From: Salegentibacter sp. Hel_I_6
GTDB taxonomy: Bacteria > Bacteroidota > Bacteroidia > Flavobacteriales > Flavobacteriaceae
Direction of reading: 5' to 3'
NCBI RefSeq assembly: GCF_000745315.1
Contig: NZ_JQNQ01000001.1
Coordinates: 2,914,001 to 2,978,000, forward strand
DNA length: 64,000 nucleotides
Part shown: one piece after another, positions 26,256-35,081 of the stretch
How positions within the stretch are numbered: position 1 is the first letter of the stretch
Layout of the letters: each line of letters opens with the position of its first letter
The notes under the pieces: model-generated
What the model was told of the DNA's origin: nothing
Database searches by the model: none
What the model saw: only the letters and a program-made list of their open reading frames with translations
Made by a program: the position numbers and the translations under genes

Positions 26256-29050
26256 TAAGCTGCTAATATTTTATTCGATAATTGTAATATTTCGTTTATT
26301 TCTTTTGGCGAAAAAACACCTCTAATTCCTTCTGGGTGTATCATTGTAAAAGGAGATTCTATCAAGTTTCTTTTTTCTAAGTTTCCTTTTTCGAGAATGT
26401 ATTTTTTTACAATATCTAAAAACTGTAGTTGCCTGCTTGATAAATAGTTATGTTCTTCAATAAAAGCATCAAAAGCATTGGCCACATTTTCATTAAATGT
26501 TTCTAATACTTCAAGACCTAAAATATGTTTTATAAATTGTAAAAACTTTGCTTTTCGGTTTTGATATACCCTGCGTAACAGACCAATGGTAATATGTGGG
26601 TTTTCCTCGTGCAGTTCATTGGCTAATTCAATTATTTCTTCTTGTGAAATGGTTTTGCCCTCGACTATTTTTTGAAGAATAGGATTTGATCCCATTAACT
26701 GCTTAATCTTTTCTTCTACCATTTCTTTGTAGCGAGTAATACTTACGGCTTCATTTTGAGGTCCAAATTCTACCATTTCTTTGGCTACCAGTTCATCTTC
26801 AAAATTAAATTTAGAAGGTCCAGAAATATTTTCTCTGGTATCAATATATCTAGCTAAGGGAGAAAGTCTATCTATTAAACTATTGAAGTTGTTTTCTTTG
26901 ATATTGTTCCAAAAATGAATTCGTTGAGCGTCTTTTATAAGCTCTTGTTCTTTGGCTACTATGTTTATGGATAATGGTAAATCTGATATACGTTCAATTA
27001 GTGCGTCTTTAAGCATATTATACTTTTCATCTTCGGATTGCATTTTAGCGAAAGAAACTTCCAGTATATTTTTTTCAAAACGCATTGCTTTGAAATCTAC
27101 ACCTGAAACGGTTCGCATTAACGGAAGTATTTCTGTTCTTAGAAAGTCAATTTTATCATTGCTTATATTTTCCCAAAATTCAGGAGTATTAACTTTTACT
27201 ACTGAATTGCTATTATCTTTTATCACTACAGAATTAGCGGGTAATAAAGCAATTTGTTTTTGTAATCTTTTACATTCCTCTAGGATTGTTGGCTCTAAAT
27301 TAGACTCAAAAGCTATTTTTAATTTTTCTAATCGTAAACCGAAAAGTTTTACTGGGATGGGAATTGCTTGTTTGAGTTCTTTCCCTTTTGGTTCCAGTTT
27401 GAAATATTCAAAATTATCCCAACAATCTAAGATTAGAAACACATCTTTCTCAGTACACCAGGACTTCATTTTGGTAGGTTCTAACAAACGAGTTCCTCTA
27501 CCAATCATTTGCCAAAATTTGGTATAAGAATATACAGGTTTTGCAAAAACTAAATTCACCAATTCTCTTACATCTATTCCCGTGTCAAGCATATCTACGC
27601 TAATAGCAATTCTAGGAAAGTCTTTGTTTTTAAATTGGTCTAATAAACCTCCTTTCCCGTGAACACGTGAATCTTCCGAAACCATTACTTTGGCTAATTC
27701 TCCATTGTATTGCGGATACAATTGATTGAAAATTTCTTCAATCCGTCTAGCGTGCGCAATGTTTGCACAGAAGAATATGGTTTTACCTGGCAATACACCA
27801 TTAATGTCTTTTATAGATTCCTCCATAAACTCCTTTACAATAAGTGTATTTGTCCCTTTATTGATTACCTTTTTTTCTAACTCAACACCTTCAAAATTGA
27901 TTTCTGCAATTTCTTTTCCTTCCAGAATTAACTTCTTTTGGTCTTCAAGAGAAACTGTTCTTTTGCTAATTCCTTCGGTTTGAAATTTGGTTTTAATTTT
28001 CATTACCTGAAAATTGCATAAATAGGGAGGAATATTATTAACAGCTTCTTCGTAGGTATATGCAAATGATGGCAAACCATCTTCACAATTAAATATCTTA
28101 AATGTATTATGGTCAATTACGTCTGTGGGAGTAGCGGTTAAACCAATTGTAATTGTATTGAAATAGTCAAGTACTTCTTTGTATGTATTGTAAATACTTC
28201 TGTGACTTTCATCCACAACAATTAAATCAAAAAAGTGAGGTGATAAAGTTTCTTTTTCTTCACGAACAATATTGAGCATTGTAGGGTAAGTAGAAACATA
28301 AACTCGTCTATCTTTCGCAATGCTTTTCTCCCCTTGTTTTGGCCATCTAGGCTCGTTTGGTAGATGTTCTTTAAAAGCTTCTAACGCTTGGTCTCTTAAA
28401 GCAATTCTATCCACTAAAAACAAAGCTTTTTCTGCCCAACCTGCTCGCATAAGTGCTTCAACCAGTGCAATAGTGGTTCTTGTCTTACCTGTACCAGTAG
28501 CCATTACGATTAAGAACATTCTTCTCTTTTGTTCTAAACCATCCATAACGGCACGAATAGCTCTTAATTGATAATCTCTACCTGCAATGTTTGTATTTAT
28601 AAACGCATCAGAAAAAGGCTTTTTTGCTTGTCTAATGTAATGATATCTCTCTAGATCTTCTCTTGTCGGAAAACCAACAACTTTTCTTGGAGGAGCATTT
28701 TCTATATCCCAAAAGAATATATCATGACCATTTGTATAAAAACAAAATGGCAAAATGTCTTTTGTTTGCTTTTGAATATTATAGCAATATTGTTTTGCTT
28801 GTTCACGACCAGTATTAGCATCTTTAGATGCTCTTTTAGCTTCTACCACTGCTAGGGGCCTGCCGTCTTTACCTAATAGAAGATAATCGCTAAACTCGTG
28901 TTTATTATAATTACTACCGGGCTCAGAAACTCCGCGAGGATTTGTGATGTGGAACTCCTCAACAACTTGCGTTCTATCATTCACATCCCATCCCGCTTCT
29001 TTAAGCTGATGATCAATTAATAATTTTCGAGTCTGATTTTCACTGCTCAA
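26255..29050 (-). CDS. hsdR: type I restriction endonuclease/translocase subunit HsdR
   Basis: 931 residues. An N-terminal PD-(D/E)XK nuclease (D55, E70, K72 in AVVEAKRAS) is followed by an SF2 helicase with Walker A MATGTGKT (183-190), DESH (280-283), GLTATP, and the late motif IGRGTRLLEP. The C-terminus resembles EcoEI_R_C. It pulls DNA through the complex and cuts at a distance when the site is unmethylated. It appears to start at TTG (29050-29048); no in-frame ATG lies just upstream. First gene of the five-gene operon hsdR-hsdM-hsdS-AAA-HNH. Confidence 0.95.
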   Translation of the reverse strand: MSSENQTRKLLIDHQLKEAGWDVNDRTQVVEEFHITNPRGVSEPGSNYNKHEFSDYLLLGKDGRPLAVVEAKRASKDANTGREQAKQYCYNIQKQTKDILPFCFYTNGHDIFFWDIENAPPRKVVGFPTREDLERYHYIRQAKKPFSDAFINTNIAGRDYQLRAIRAVMDGLEQKRRMFLIVMATGTGKTRTTIALVEALMRAGWAEKALFLVDRIALRDQALEAFKEHLPNEPRWPKQGEKSIAKDRRVYVSTYPTMLNIVREEKETLSPHFFDLIVVDESHRSIYNTYKEVLDYFNTITIGLTATPTDVIDHNTFKIFNCEDGLPSFAYTYEEAVNNIPPYLCNFQVMKIKTKFQTEGISKRTVSLEDQKKLILEGKEIAEINFEGVELEKKVINKGTNTLIVKEFMEESIKDINGVLPGKTIFFCANIAHARRIEEIFNQLYPQYNGELAKVMVSEDSRVHGKGGLLDQFKNKDFPRIAISVDMLDTGIDVRELVNLVFAKPVYSYTKFWQMIGRGTRLLEPTKMKSWCTEKDVFLILDCWDNFEYFKLEPKGKELKQAIPIPVKLFGLRLEKLKIAFESNLEPTILEECKRLQKQIALLPANSVVIKDNSNSVVKVNTPEFWENISNDKIDFLRTEILPLMRTVSGVDFKAMRFEKNILEVSFAKMQSEDEKYNMLKDALIERISDLPLSINIVAKEQELIKDAQRIHFWNNIKENNFNSLIDRLSPLARYIDTRENISGPSKFNFEDELVAKEMVEFGPQNEAVSITRYKEMVEEKIKQLMGSNPILQKIVEGKTISQEEIIELANELHEENPHITIGLLRRVYQNRKAKFLQFIKHILGLEVLETFNENVANAFDAFIEEHNYLSSRQLQFLDIVKKYILEKGNLEKRNLIESPFTMIHPEGIRGVFSPKEINEILQLSNKILAA

Positions 29051-29126
29051 TGCAATAAACTTTTTTAAAATAGAATTTTGCGGTTCTATTTGTAGTAGGG
29101 TAAGAACCGAAATTGTTAATTATTCC

Positions 29127-29134
29127 CAAATATA
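29127..29134 (-). promoter_or_regulatory. candidate -7 element of the hsdR operon promoter
   Basis: On the minus strand TATATTTG fits the Bacteroidota consensus TAnnTTTG, 77 bp upstream of the hsdR start. No clear TTG box is seen at the usual distance. Confidence 0.4.
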
Positions 29135-29272
29135 GCTTTTTTTAAGGGAGAGTTAGTAAGTGAATTCAAAAAACCGGAACGAGGTAATCGATGTATAAAT
29201 CTAATATAAGAACAGGACAATTAGTTTGCATTCAACTTTTATAATACTTTATAGGCAAATTAGCTCATGGAG

Positions 29273-29935
29273 TTAAAGCTTTTTATTATTATTCTGCTTT
29301 TTAAATTTTAGAAATTCCTTCTTTACAAAATCCCTAACTGGTTCCCAGATGGTAATTCGCTCTCCGGCTTCTTCAAAAACTTTGGCGTGATTGCGTTCAC
29401 CAAACGATTTCATTTGATTATAGTTGTTCTGAAATGTTTTAATGGATCGGCAGGCAGCTTCCAGTTTATAAATCGGCACAGATTTTTTATCGCCCAGGAG
29501 ATCCATATAGGCGATTAAAATTTGAGAGTTAATCTGGTGTGTGTTCTTAAACCATTTTGGTACACGGTTTTGCACTTTCCAGACTTCCTGTTTCTTCTCA
29601 TCAGTGAGAATTTCAAGGGATTTAACTATCGTTTTCGGATGCTCTTCTAGTGTTACAGGTTCCTCGTCTTTTACCGGATGAGAATCAGTAAATACCTTAT
29701 TGGCGATTTTAACCTCGAGATCTTTCAGGACTTCTTCTACGGTTTTCGGTTCATACCTAACAAGCAAATCTTGTTTAATTAAGTACTTCACTTTTTCTAA
29801 ATAGTTTGGAGTTCTGATCTCTTCCCTAAGATTTTCAATAGAATTAGATTTTTTTTTAAGCTGGGCACGGTTAAAGAACTGGGTGAAGATGCCTAATCCA
29901 AAATTATTTCTATTAAAAAAGTCGGTTGCTTTCAT
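29273..29935 (-). CDS. hypothetical protein, island-borne
   Basis: 220 residues, soluble, basic, with no signal peptide or membrane segment. Mostly helical by composition (LIKQDLLVRYEPKTVEEVLKDL; SIKTFQNNYNQMKSFGERNH). I do not recognise a family. It stands between the restriction operon and two small hypothetical genes on the same strand and is probably part of the mobile-element backbone. The frame is clean and protein-like, so the gene is likely real. Confidence 0.6.
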   Translation of the reverse strand: MKATDFFNRNNFGLGIFTQFFNRAQLKKKSNSIENLREEIRTPNYLEKVKYLIKQDLLVRYEPKTVEEVLKDLEVKIANKVFTDSHPVKDEEPVTLEEHPKTIVKSLEILTDEKKQEVWKVQNRVPKWFKNTHQINSQILIAYMDLLGDKKSVPIYKLEAACRSIKTFQNNYNQMKSFGERNHAKVFEEAGERITIWEPVRDFVKKEFLKFKKQNNNKKL

Positions 29936-30027
29936 TGTGGCAAATTGGTTAATTGTGAGAATCTTAGCAAGGTTTTGCCTCCTAATTTAAAATAATTTAT
30001 CGATAAATTCTTTGGCTCAATTCAGGG

Positions 30028-30318
30028 TTATAAATCCTCATCCTCAAGTTCCTCTTCGGTAATTCCGTTAATATTTGCCAGGGAGTTCATTAGGTTCTCC
30101 AGTTCATCGAAGAAGTTCAATAATTTATTCAGGTTTAAATCTTCCGTTCCACGAAATTGTTCAAGATCAAATTGATAGGTATCGCCGGGCTTGAAAACTG
30201 TATTTACTTCAGAGTATTCTCCGGTCATTCCAACATTGATAATCCTGGTTTGCAGTTCCTCGTGCATTTCGAGTAAATGTCTATAGGTAAGAACTATTTT
30301 TTCCCTGTAGTCTGACAT
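30028..30318 (-). CDS. small acidic hypothetical protein
   Basis: 96 residues with an acidic C-terminus (EEELEDEDL). Soluble and helical, with no recognised domain. It follows the gene at 30346-30561 by 27 bp on the same strand and is probably co-transcribed with it. Confidence 0.5.
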   Translation of the reverse strand: MSDYREKIVLTYRHLLEMHEELQTRIINVGMTGEYSEVNTVFKPGDTYQFDLEQFRGTEDLNLNKLLNFFDELENLMNSLANINGITEEELEDEDL

Positions 30319-30345
30319 CGGTTTTTATTTAGAGGTTTAAGATGA

Positions 30346-30561
30346 TTAATTTTCACGGAAACTCCATTCCACTTCTCCCAGGTCGATCTTATTAATATAA
30401 TTCAACTCGAGATAAGTATAGATATTCGGTACTCCAACGTGAAGCCTGATGTCAAATCCGCCCATGGTTTCTTCCTTGAGCAATGTTCTGCCACCATATT
30501 TGATCTCTTCTTGAATATGCTGGTATTGTTCTTCCGAAAGTGTTATTTCTAATTTTCTCAT
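30346..30561 (-). CDS. small hypothetical protein behind an operator-like palindrome
   Basis: 71 residues from the ATG at 30561 (MRKLEITLSEEQYQHI). An in-frame upstream ATG at 30582 is possible but less likely because it lies close to the palindrome 30598-30614. The N-terminus resembles a short ribbon/helix segment; no family is recognised. It is the first gene of a pair with 30028-30318 and may be controlled through the CGTCA-N5-TGACG palindrome 37 bp upstream. Confidence 0.5.
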   Translation of the reverse strand: MRKLEITLSEEQYQHIQEEIKYGGRTLLKEETMGGFDIRLHVGVPNIYTYLELNYINKIDLGEVEWSFREN

Positions 30562-30597
30562 CGCATTTATTTTGTACTGCAATAATATACCTAGATA

Positions 30598-30614
30598 ACG
30601 TCAAAATATGACGT
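30598..30614. promoter_or_regulatory. operator-like palindrome ACGTCA-N5-TGACGT
   Basis: A perfect 6-bp inverted repeat with a 5-bp spacer, 37 bp upstream of the 30561 start. It shares half-sites and spacing with 6477-6491 at the other end of the island. Confidence 0.45.
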
Positions 30615-31079
30615 CTTTTTATTTATTTTTATCCTAATGACCTATAAAATATGGTATTTTAAATATCGTTTCCCTGTTTGAATAGTCTTTAATCAAGCTG
30701 GGTAATTGCAATAAGAAGCTTTCAGAAATTAAGGCTAAGAAAGCTAGTATCACCAAATGCCTGGACGGAATTACCTGGAATTTCGAACAAAAATTGAATC
30801 ATGAAAATGAGCTATAATTTCCGGTAGGTGAACGTAACTCCGAAAAAGCCATTTCTATTCCTTTTTGAAAATTTTTTCTCCTCAAAATTGCGCAAACTCC
30901 TCAATTTTATCCTCGTTTATATCTATTTAGAGAAGGTGTTAAATTTTCTCGTAGTCCGGTGGACATAGTGAAATTAATTTCCTAAAGCTGCTCAAATTTG
31001 TCTAGAAGTCAAATCAACAAAATCCCGCCGTGTAAAAAGTATAACCATCTGTGGGATTTTAAACTAAAACTTTTTAAAA
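30615..31079. other. intergenic region with a coding remnant and a leader hairpin
   Basis: A short open stretch on the plus strand (about 30689-30820), which reads KLGNCNKKLSEIKAKKASIT and then on to a TAA, looks like the tail of a lost gene. At 31019-31060 AAAATCCC and GGGATTTT form an 8-bp stem just upstream of the HTH gene at 31080; it could be a terminator or a leader structure. Nothing else is seen. Confidence 0.4.
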
Positions 31080-31358
31080 ATGCCAAAAGAAATAATTACT
31101 ACAGATGATCTAATGAATTTTAAGCTTGAGTTATTTGAGGAGCTTAAGAAATTGCTTAGAGAGCATTCAACCGGAATCCATAAAAAGTATTTGAAATCTT
31201 CTGAGGTGAGAAAACTACTGGATATAAGTTGGGGAACTTTACAGAATATACGGATAAATGGTAATCTTCCTTACACAAAAATAGGAGGTACCGTCTTTTA
31301 TGATTGGGAAGATGTACAACGATTAATGGAGAAGTATAAGATAGATAATAGTGATTAA
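31080..31358 (+). CDS. helix-turn-helix (excisionase/MerR-like) protein
   Basis: 92 residues. The C-terminal half (KYLKSSEVRKLLDISWGTLQ, then GNLPYTKIGGTVFYDWEDVQRLM) is a winged-helix fold of the excisionase/DUF3853 type found on many Bacteroidota mobile elements. It likely binds DNA to control excision or the following genes. It overlaps the next ORF by 8 bp and starts a plus-strand trio (HTH, regulator/replication-like protein, ATPase). Which of excisionase or repressor it is cannot be decided here. Confidence 0.75.
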   Translation: MPKEIITTDDLMNFKLELFEELKKLLREHSTGIHKKYLKSSEVRKLLDISWGTLQNIRINGNLPYTKIGGTVFYDWEDVQRLMEKYKIDNSD

Positions 31359-32067
31359 TATGAATTACATCAAGCACCTTACCGAGGTTTTTTATCGATT
31401 TAATGAAGATAAGCGGTTAAATCCCTCACACGTGAGTATTTACTATGCTTTATTCCATTACTGGAATGTATTCAGGTTTTGTAAGCAATTCTATATCCAA
31501 AGGCAGGAAATTATGGAAGCTTCGAAGGTTGGTTCGCTTTCAACCTACCATAGATGCATTCGAGAATTAAGTGATTGGAATTACATTTTGTACCTGCCTT
31601 CTAAAAATCCGTTAAAGGGGAGCCAGGTTAAGATGTCCATTTTTTGGACTAGTGATAAACAAGCAGAAGATGAGCATTCAACTTGTAGTGTAAATGACTC
31701 GGATAAGTTTGAGACTTTTTTAGAACAGGTTGCAGACGAGTCCGGTAAGAGTAACGAAATAGCACCGGTATATGAAACAAACAATATTAAACATATTAAA
31801 CAGAATAAAACTTATTGGCCAAAAAGTGAATTTGAAGTTTTAAAATATTTTAAAGAAAAAGGCTGGCCGGATAATGAAGCTTCTAAGTTTTATCACCACT
31901 ACGAAGCTGTAGGTTGGAAAATTAATCGTGATATCCCTGTAGTAAACTGGCAGGCTTTAGCACACCGATGGATGAAAAAGGCCAAGGAGATTCAGCAAGA
32001 TTTAAAAATGAAAAATCCTGATTATTTAAAAATTAAAAAAGAAAAAAACTATGGAAAACCCTTGTGA
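31351..32067 (+). CDS. mobile-element replication/regulator-like protein
   Basis: 238 residues. The N-terminal ~110 residues form a winged-helix-like region (LNPSHVSIYYALFHYWNVFR; SLSTYHRCIRELSDWNYI), resembling replication-initiator or phage regulator N-domains. The C-terminal ~60 (NWQALAHRWMKKAKEI) resembles the tail of DnaD-like or primosomal proteins. A DnaC-like ATPase gene overlaps its end by 17 bp, so a helicase-loading role during element replication is plausible. The family assignment is tentative. Confidence 0.6.
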   Translation: MINMNYIKHLTEVFYRFNEDKRLNPSHVSIYYALFHYWNVFRFCKQFYIQRQEIMEASKVGSLSTYHRCIRELSDWNYILYLPSKNPLKGSQVKMSIFWTSDKQAEDEHSTCSVNDSDKFETFLEQVADESGKSNEIAPVYETNNIKHIKQNKTYWPKSEFEVLKYFKEKGWPDNEASKFYHHYEAVGWKINRDIPVVNWQALAHRWMKKAKEIQQDLKMKNPDYLKIKKEKNYGKPL

Positions 32068-32707
32068 AATAATAGAAGGCGGAGTAGTTTACAAGATTGG
32101 AAAATTTAGAGGAAAAGAAGTATTTTATGATTTTCCATTAATGCTTGAATATCTCCAGGTGAAAGGAAAGATGCTTTTTGGAAAAGAGTTTCAGCTATAC
32201 AAAAAAGATGAAAAATTACTTTTCAAACTCTGCAATTACATCATTGCGGATAAGGAAAAATGCCAGAAATTCGATCTTGACCCTGCAAAAGGAATTTTAC
32301 TAACCGGGCCTGTGGGTTGTGGAAAAACTAGCTTTCTTAAGCTTTTGCGTTATCTGGTGCCCCACCAAAAAGAATATCAGGTTATTCCTTGCAGAAATAT
32401 TGCTTTTGCTTTTCACCATTTGGGGTTTAAAACAATTGAAGATTACGGGAATAGCAGTTATTTATGCTTTGATGATCTTGGTGTTGAACCGTCAGGAAGG
32501 TTCTATGGTCAGGATTGCAATGTGATGGGAGAAATTCTGCTTTCCCGCTATGAATTGTTTCTTAATCATAAAATAAGAACTCACGCTACAACAAATTTAG
32601 ATTCCGATGAACTTGAAGAGCGCTATGGATCCAGGGTAAAAAGTAGAATGCGCCAGCTTTTTAATTTGGTCACTTTTGATGAAAAAACTGCCGATAAAAG
32701 AAAATAG
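32051..32707 (+). CDS. DnaC/IstB-like AAA+ ATPase
   Basis: 218 residues with Walker A GPVGCGKT (86-93), Walker B YLCFDDLG and sensor segment THATTNLDSDELEERYGSR. Such ATPases load a replicative helicase. It overlaps the preceding replication/regulator-like gene and is the last gene of that operon. It probably serves replication or transfer of the mobile element rather than the host chromosome. Confidence 0.8.
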   Translation: MENPCEIIEGGVVYKIGKFRGKEVFYDFPLMLEYLQVKGKMLFGKEFQLYKKDEKLLFKLCNYIIADKEKCQKFDLDPAKGILLTGPVGCGKTSFLKLLRYLVPHQKEYQVIPCRNIAFAFHHLGFKTIEDYGNSSYLCFDDLGVEPSGRFYGQDCNVMGEILLSRYELFLNHKIRTHATTNLDSDELEERYGSRVKSRMRQLFNLVTFDEKTADKRK

Positions 32708-32853
32708 CCGAAATTTTAATTTCAATAAGGATTGGATAACAAAAACCTCATTTTAACCACTGCAAATTACCAATCTTACGTTTTAACTTCTATAATTTCA
32801 CCTGACTTTATGGTTATTAAAAAACCGAATTTTCATTTTCATAAAATTTTATC

Positions 32854-33102
32854 TCATTTGAGATCTAAATACCTCACATAGGAGTAAAACTTCGGTTTCT
32901 TCGTTTACAATTTAGTGATATTGGTATCTACTTCTTTTACAACATCTTCCAAAAAAAAATATCTTCTTTCTAATTAAAGAAAAGCTCCTCATTATTTTCT
33001 TCTATACCCGGAATAACATTTTCTTTTTCCAGGTAATCAAGATACTCTGCGGTACTTTGAGAATACTCTTCTTAATTTCTTTGGGGTGGTTGTAATATAC
33101 AT
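32854..33102 (-). pseudogene. remnant of a MobB/BmgA-type relaxase
   Basis: The ATG at 33102-33100 lies 6 bp after the bfmA stop. Frame 1 reads MYITTTPKKLRRVFSK then stops. A second frame continues the protein as EYSQSTAEYLDYLEKENVIP and ENNEELFFN to a TAG, and a third gives EDVVKEVDTNITKL and KKPKFYS. This order (MYITIT..., SQS..EYL.YLEKEN, ..E.FFN, ..KKEPKFYS) matches the N-terminus of Bacteroidota mobilization relaxases. Two frame changes and several stops, plus loss of everything past ~80 residues, make it non-functional. Confidence 0.7.
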
Positions 33103-33108
33103 AGTGAA

Positions 33109-33465
33109 TTATTTATAAAAGTCGGGATGAGTGTCATCTTGCTCATAATCTCTTAGTCGATTGGAGTAATTGTTTTTTGGATCAGCAGCCTCCAATAGTG
33201 ACTGCAAAATAGCTAAAGTTGGGTTAACTTTATTCTTCTCCATATCCCTTGTTATTGCGATCACTGCATTTATTCTTTTCTTGATAATATTTTCAATTCG
33301 CCTGCCGGTAGGTCCAAAATTTTCTTTCGGAGAAATCTCATTGTAGAAGAAAAAATCCAGCATTCCGGCCAAAGCTTCAGAGTGTGTTTTGTAATGTATT
33401 CTGGAAAATTGCTGAAAGCGTTCAGCCGTTTTCTTTTCAATAGTAATGTTTTTAACTGCTTTCAT
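33109..33465 (-). CDS. BfmA/BtgA-type mobilization accessory protein
   Basis: 118 residues. ITIEKKTAERFQQFSRIHYK is a ribbon-helix-helix-like start; HSEALAGMLDFFFYNEISPK and IKKRINAVIAITRDMEK are hallmarks of the BfmA/BtgA family. It binds oriT and helps the relaxase. The relaxase itself, expected directly downstream, survives only as a remnant. The gene looks intact, so it might still act on its own promoter or on another element's relaxase. Confidence 0.8.
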   Translation of the reverse strand: MKAVKNITIEKKTAERFQQFSRIHYKTHSEALAGMLDFFFYNEISPKENFGPTGRRIENIIKKRINAVIAITRDMEKNKVNPTLAILQSLLEAADPKNNYSNRLRDYEQDDTHPDFYK

Positions 33466-33570
33466 AATTCAGTACTTTTTAAGATTTACTGGTTTTTTTA
33501 ACCATTTTATTGGGTGTTCAAGCCCAAAACCAGTAAATCAATATTTTTATAGCATTAATCATATTATTTA

Positions 33571-33664
33571 AATAATTGATAGTCAATTATTTAAAATGTA
33601 AAAGGTAGTTTTTAACGGGCTCTGCCCGTTACCCTCTTGCTCTACCTTTTCGTCCCGCAGGGAC
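33571..33664. other. oriT-like structured region upstream of bfmA
   Basis: Three inverted repeats are packed together: AATAATTGA/TCAATTATT (33571-33591); outer AAAAGGTAG/CTACCTTTT (33600-33650) enclosing AACGGGC/GCCCGTT (33614-33630); and GTCCC/GGGAC (33652-33664) before an A-run. Nested stems next to mobilization genes are expected of a transfer origin. The nick site is not identifiable. Confidence 0.45.
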
Positions 33665-34773
33665 AAAAAAGTTGACTATTAAAATGAATTTAATAGCCTT
33701 TTAAATGTTTAAAAACTGAATCCTATTTTTTATGATTTGAAAAGAAAATCTTTGAAGTTTACTATAGAGAAATGATCAATTGATTGAGAATTTCGTAAAA
33801 TGAAAAACAGATCATAAACATCATAATCAGTTTTTAAAATCTTATTATTTTTTTTATAAAACCCCATCATCGGGAAAACTGAAATAGTCGGGCAGAATTT
33901 AAAGCTATATATCTGATTTTAATTGATTTACTTATTGTATCCTGAGCGTTTTCCTTTTTTGATTTTTTAATTCCGCTTCCTTTTTGTGGATTTTTGCATG
34001 ATTTCATTTTTCCGTTATTCGATTTACTTCCCGTAGAGCCTTCAATGTTACCTTTTTCTGATGCTGATCCATTTTCAAGATTTAGAATTAGGGAGAACTT
34101 ATAAAAAGGGAGCACGGCGACCGGCTTTATGCAGTATGGACTAACTTCTAAATCTTGGTATTTTGCATTACAGAAAAAGGTAGTGGCAGTGAAGGCCGGG
34201 AATACTTCAAATAGGGAAATGGAAGAGTAGGGAAGGAGCAGGAAGCGGAATTAAATTAAATATGAAATCCAATCTGGCGGACTTCATCGAAAAATTTCGA
34301 GTGGAATGAAGCGATCCGATTTTTCATCGGGTTAACGTAATGGAAGTCGCAATTTCTTCGATGGTGTCCAGGACCTTTGTAGAGAAGCGCTTTTCCCGGA
34401 ATGAAGCTTTTGCGAAATGTAGTGGAAATGGGCTGAACGGGTATTAAATTATGCGCTAAGGATTCCCCTCCTTAAAATCCAACATCTATTTTTTTTTCTG
34501 CAATTAAAACGGGATTTGATAGAGAGGTGCTTTTTAATCAGTGCTGGGAAAAGAGTGTTTTATGGTTTTGCAAAAACTACATAATATCCTATCAGGAGTT
34601 TAAAAATATCTATAGAATATCAAATTCCTCTTTAAAGTCTACCATAATATTTCTTATTAAAAGAAAATTAAATGTGATATAACGACTTACCCTTTATTTT
34701 CACAAAAGAAAGACCGACAACAAATGTTCTAAAATAGAGAACTTTTATTTATATTTGTCGTAGAAATTAATCG
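33665..34773. other. long intergenic region, largely without genes
   Basis: About 1.1 kb. A 82-codon low-complexity ORF at 33867-34115 (minus) is rich in Lys and Ser and not convincing. At 34276-34365 several short inverted repeats occur (CGAAA/TTTCG, CCGAT/ATCGG, and a pair near GACTTCAT / ATGGAAGTC), with base composition less AT-rich than the surroundings. No protein or RNA family is recognised. The higBA promoter must lie near 34720-34770. Confidence 0.4.
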
Positions 34774-35070
34774 ATGAAAAGAATAATTGCAAAAAGAACT
34801 TTACGTGAATTTTGGGATAAGCATTCCGATGCCGAGCAATATTTGAAAACCTGGTATGAAACGGCAAAATCTTCAAATTGGAAGTCGCCAAACGATATTA
34901 AGAAAACGTACATAAACGCAAGCATTCTAAAAGATAGCAGAGTGGTTTTCAACATAAAAGGAAATTCCTATCGATTGATTGTAAAATTCAACTATGACAG
35001 ACAATGGGCGTTTATACGATTTGTGGGAACTCACGCCGAGTATGATAAAGTAAATGCGGACACGATTTAA
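34774..35070 (+). CDS. higB: HigB family type II toxin (RelE fold mRNA interferase)
   Basis: 98 residues. RTLREFWDKHSDAEQYLKTW, then SRVVFNIKGNSYRLIVKFNY and AFIRFVGTHAEYDKV, are the conserved blocks of HigB. It cleaves mRNA on the ribosome and is neutralised by the downstream HigA. Toxin-first order and an 11-bp spacing to higA are typical. On mobile islands such pairs stabilise the element and can act against phage. Confidence 0.92.
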   Translation: MKRIIAKRTLREFWDKHSDAEQYLKTWYETAKSSNWKSPNDIKKTYINASILKDSRVVFNIKGNSYRLIVKFNYDRQWAFIRFVGTHAEYDKVNADTI

Positions 35071-35081
35071 AACAAAAGACT

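Noticed and set aside
33600..33664. CRISPR repeat cluster
   Set aside because: The palindromes are not regularly repeated units with spacers, and no cas genes are present; the DUF2779 Cas4-like fold is not evidence for CRISPR.
33867..34115. 82-codon minus-strand ORF in the long intergenic region
   Set aside because: Low-complexity Lys/Ser-rich composition, no recognisable segment, no neighbour arrangement; judged chance.
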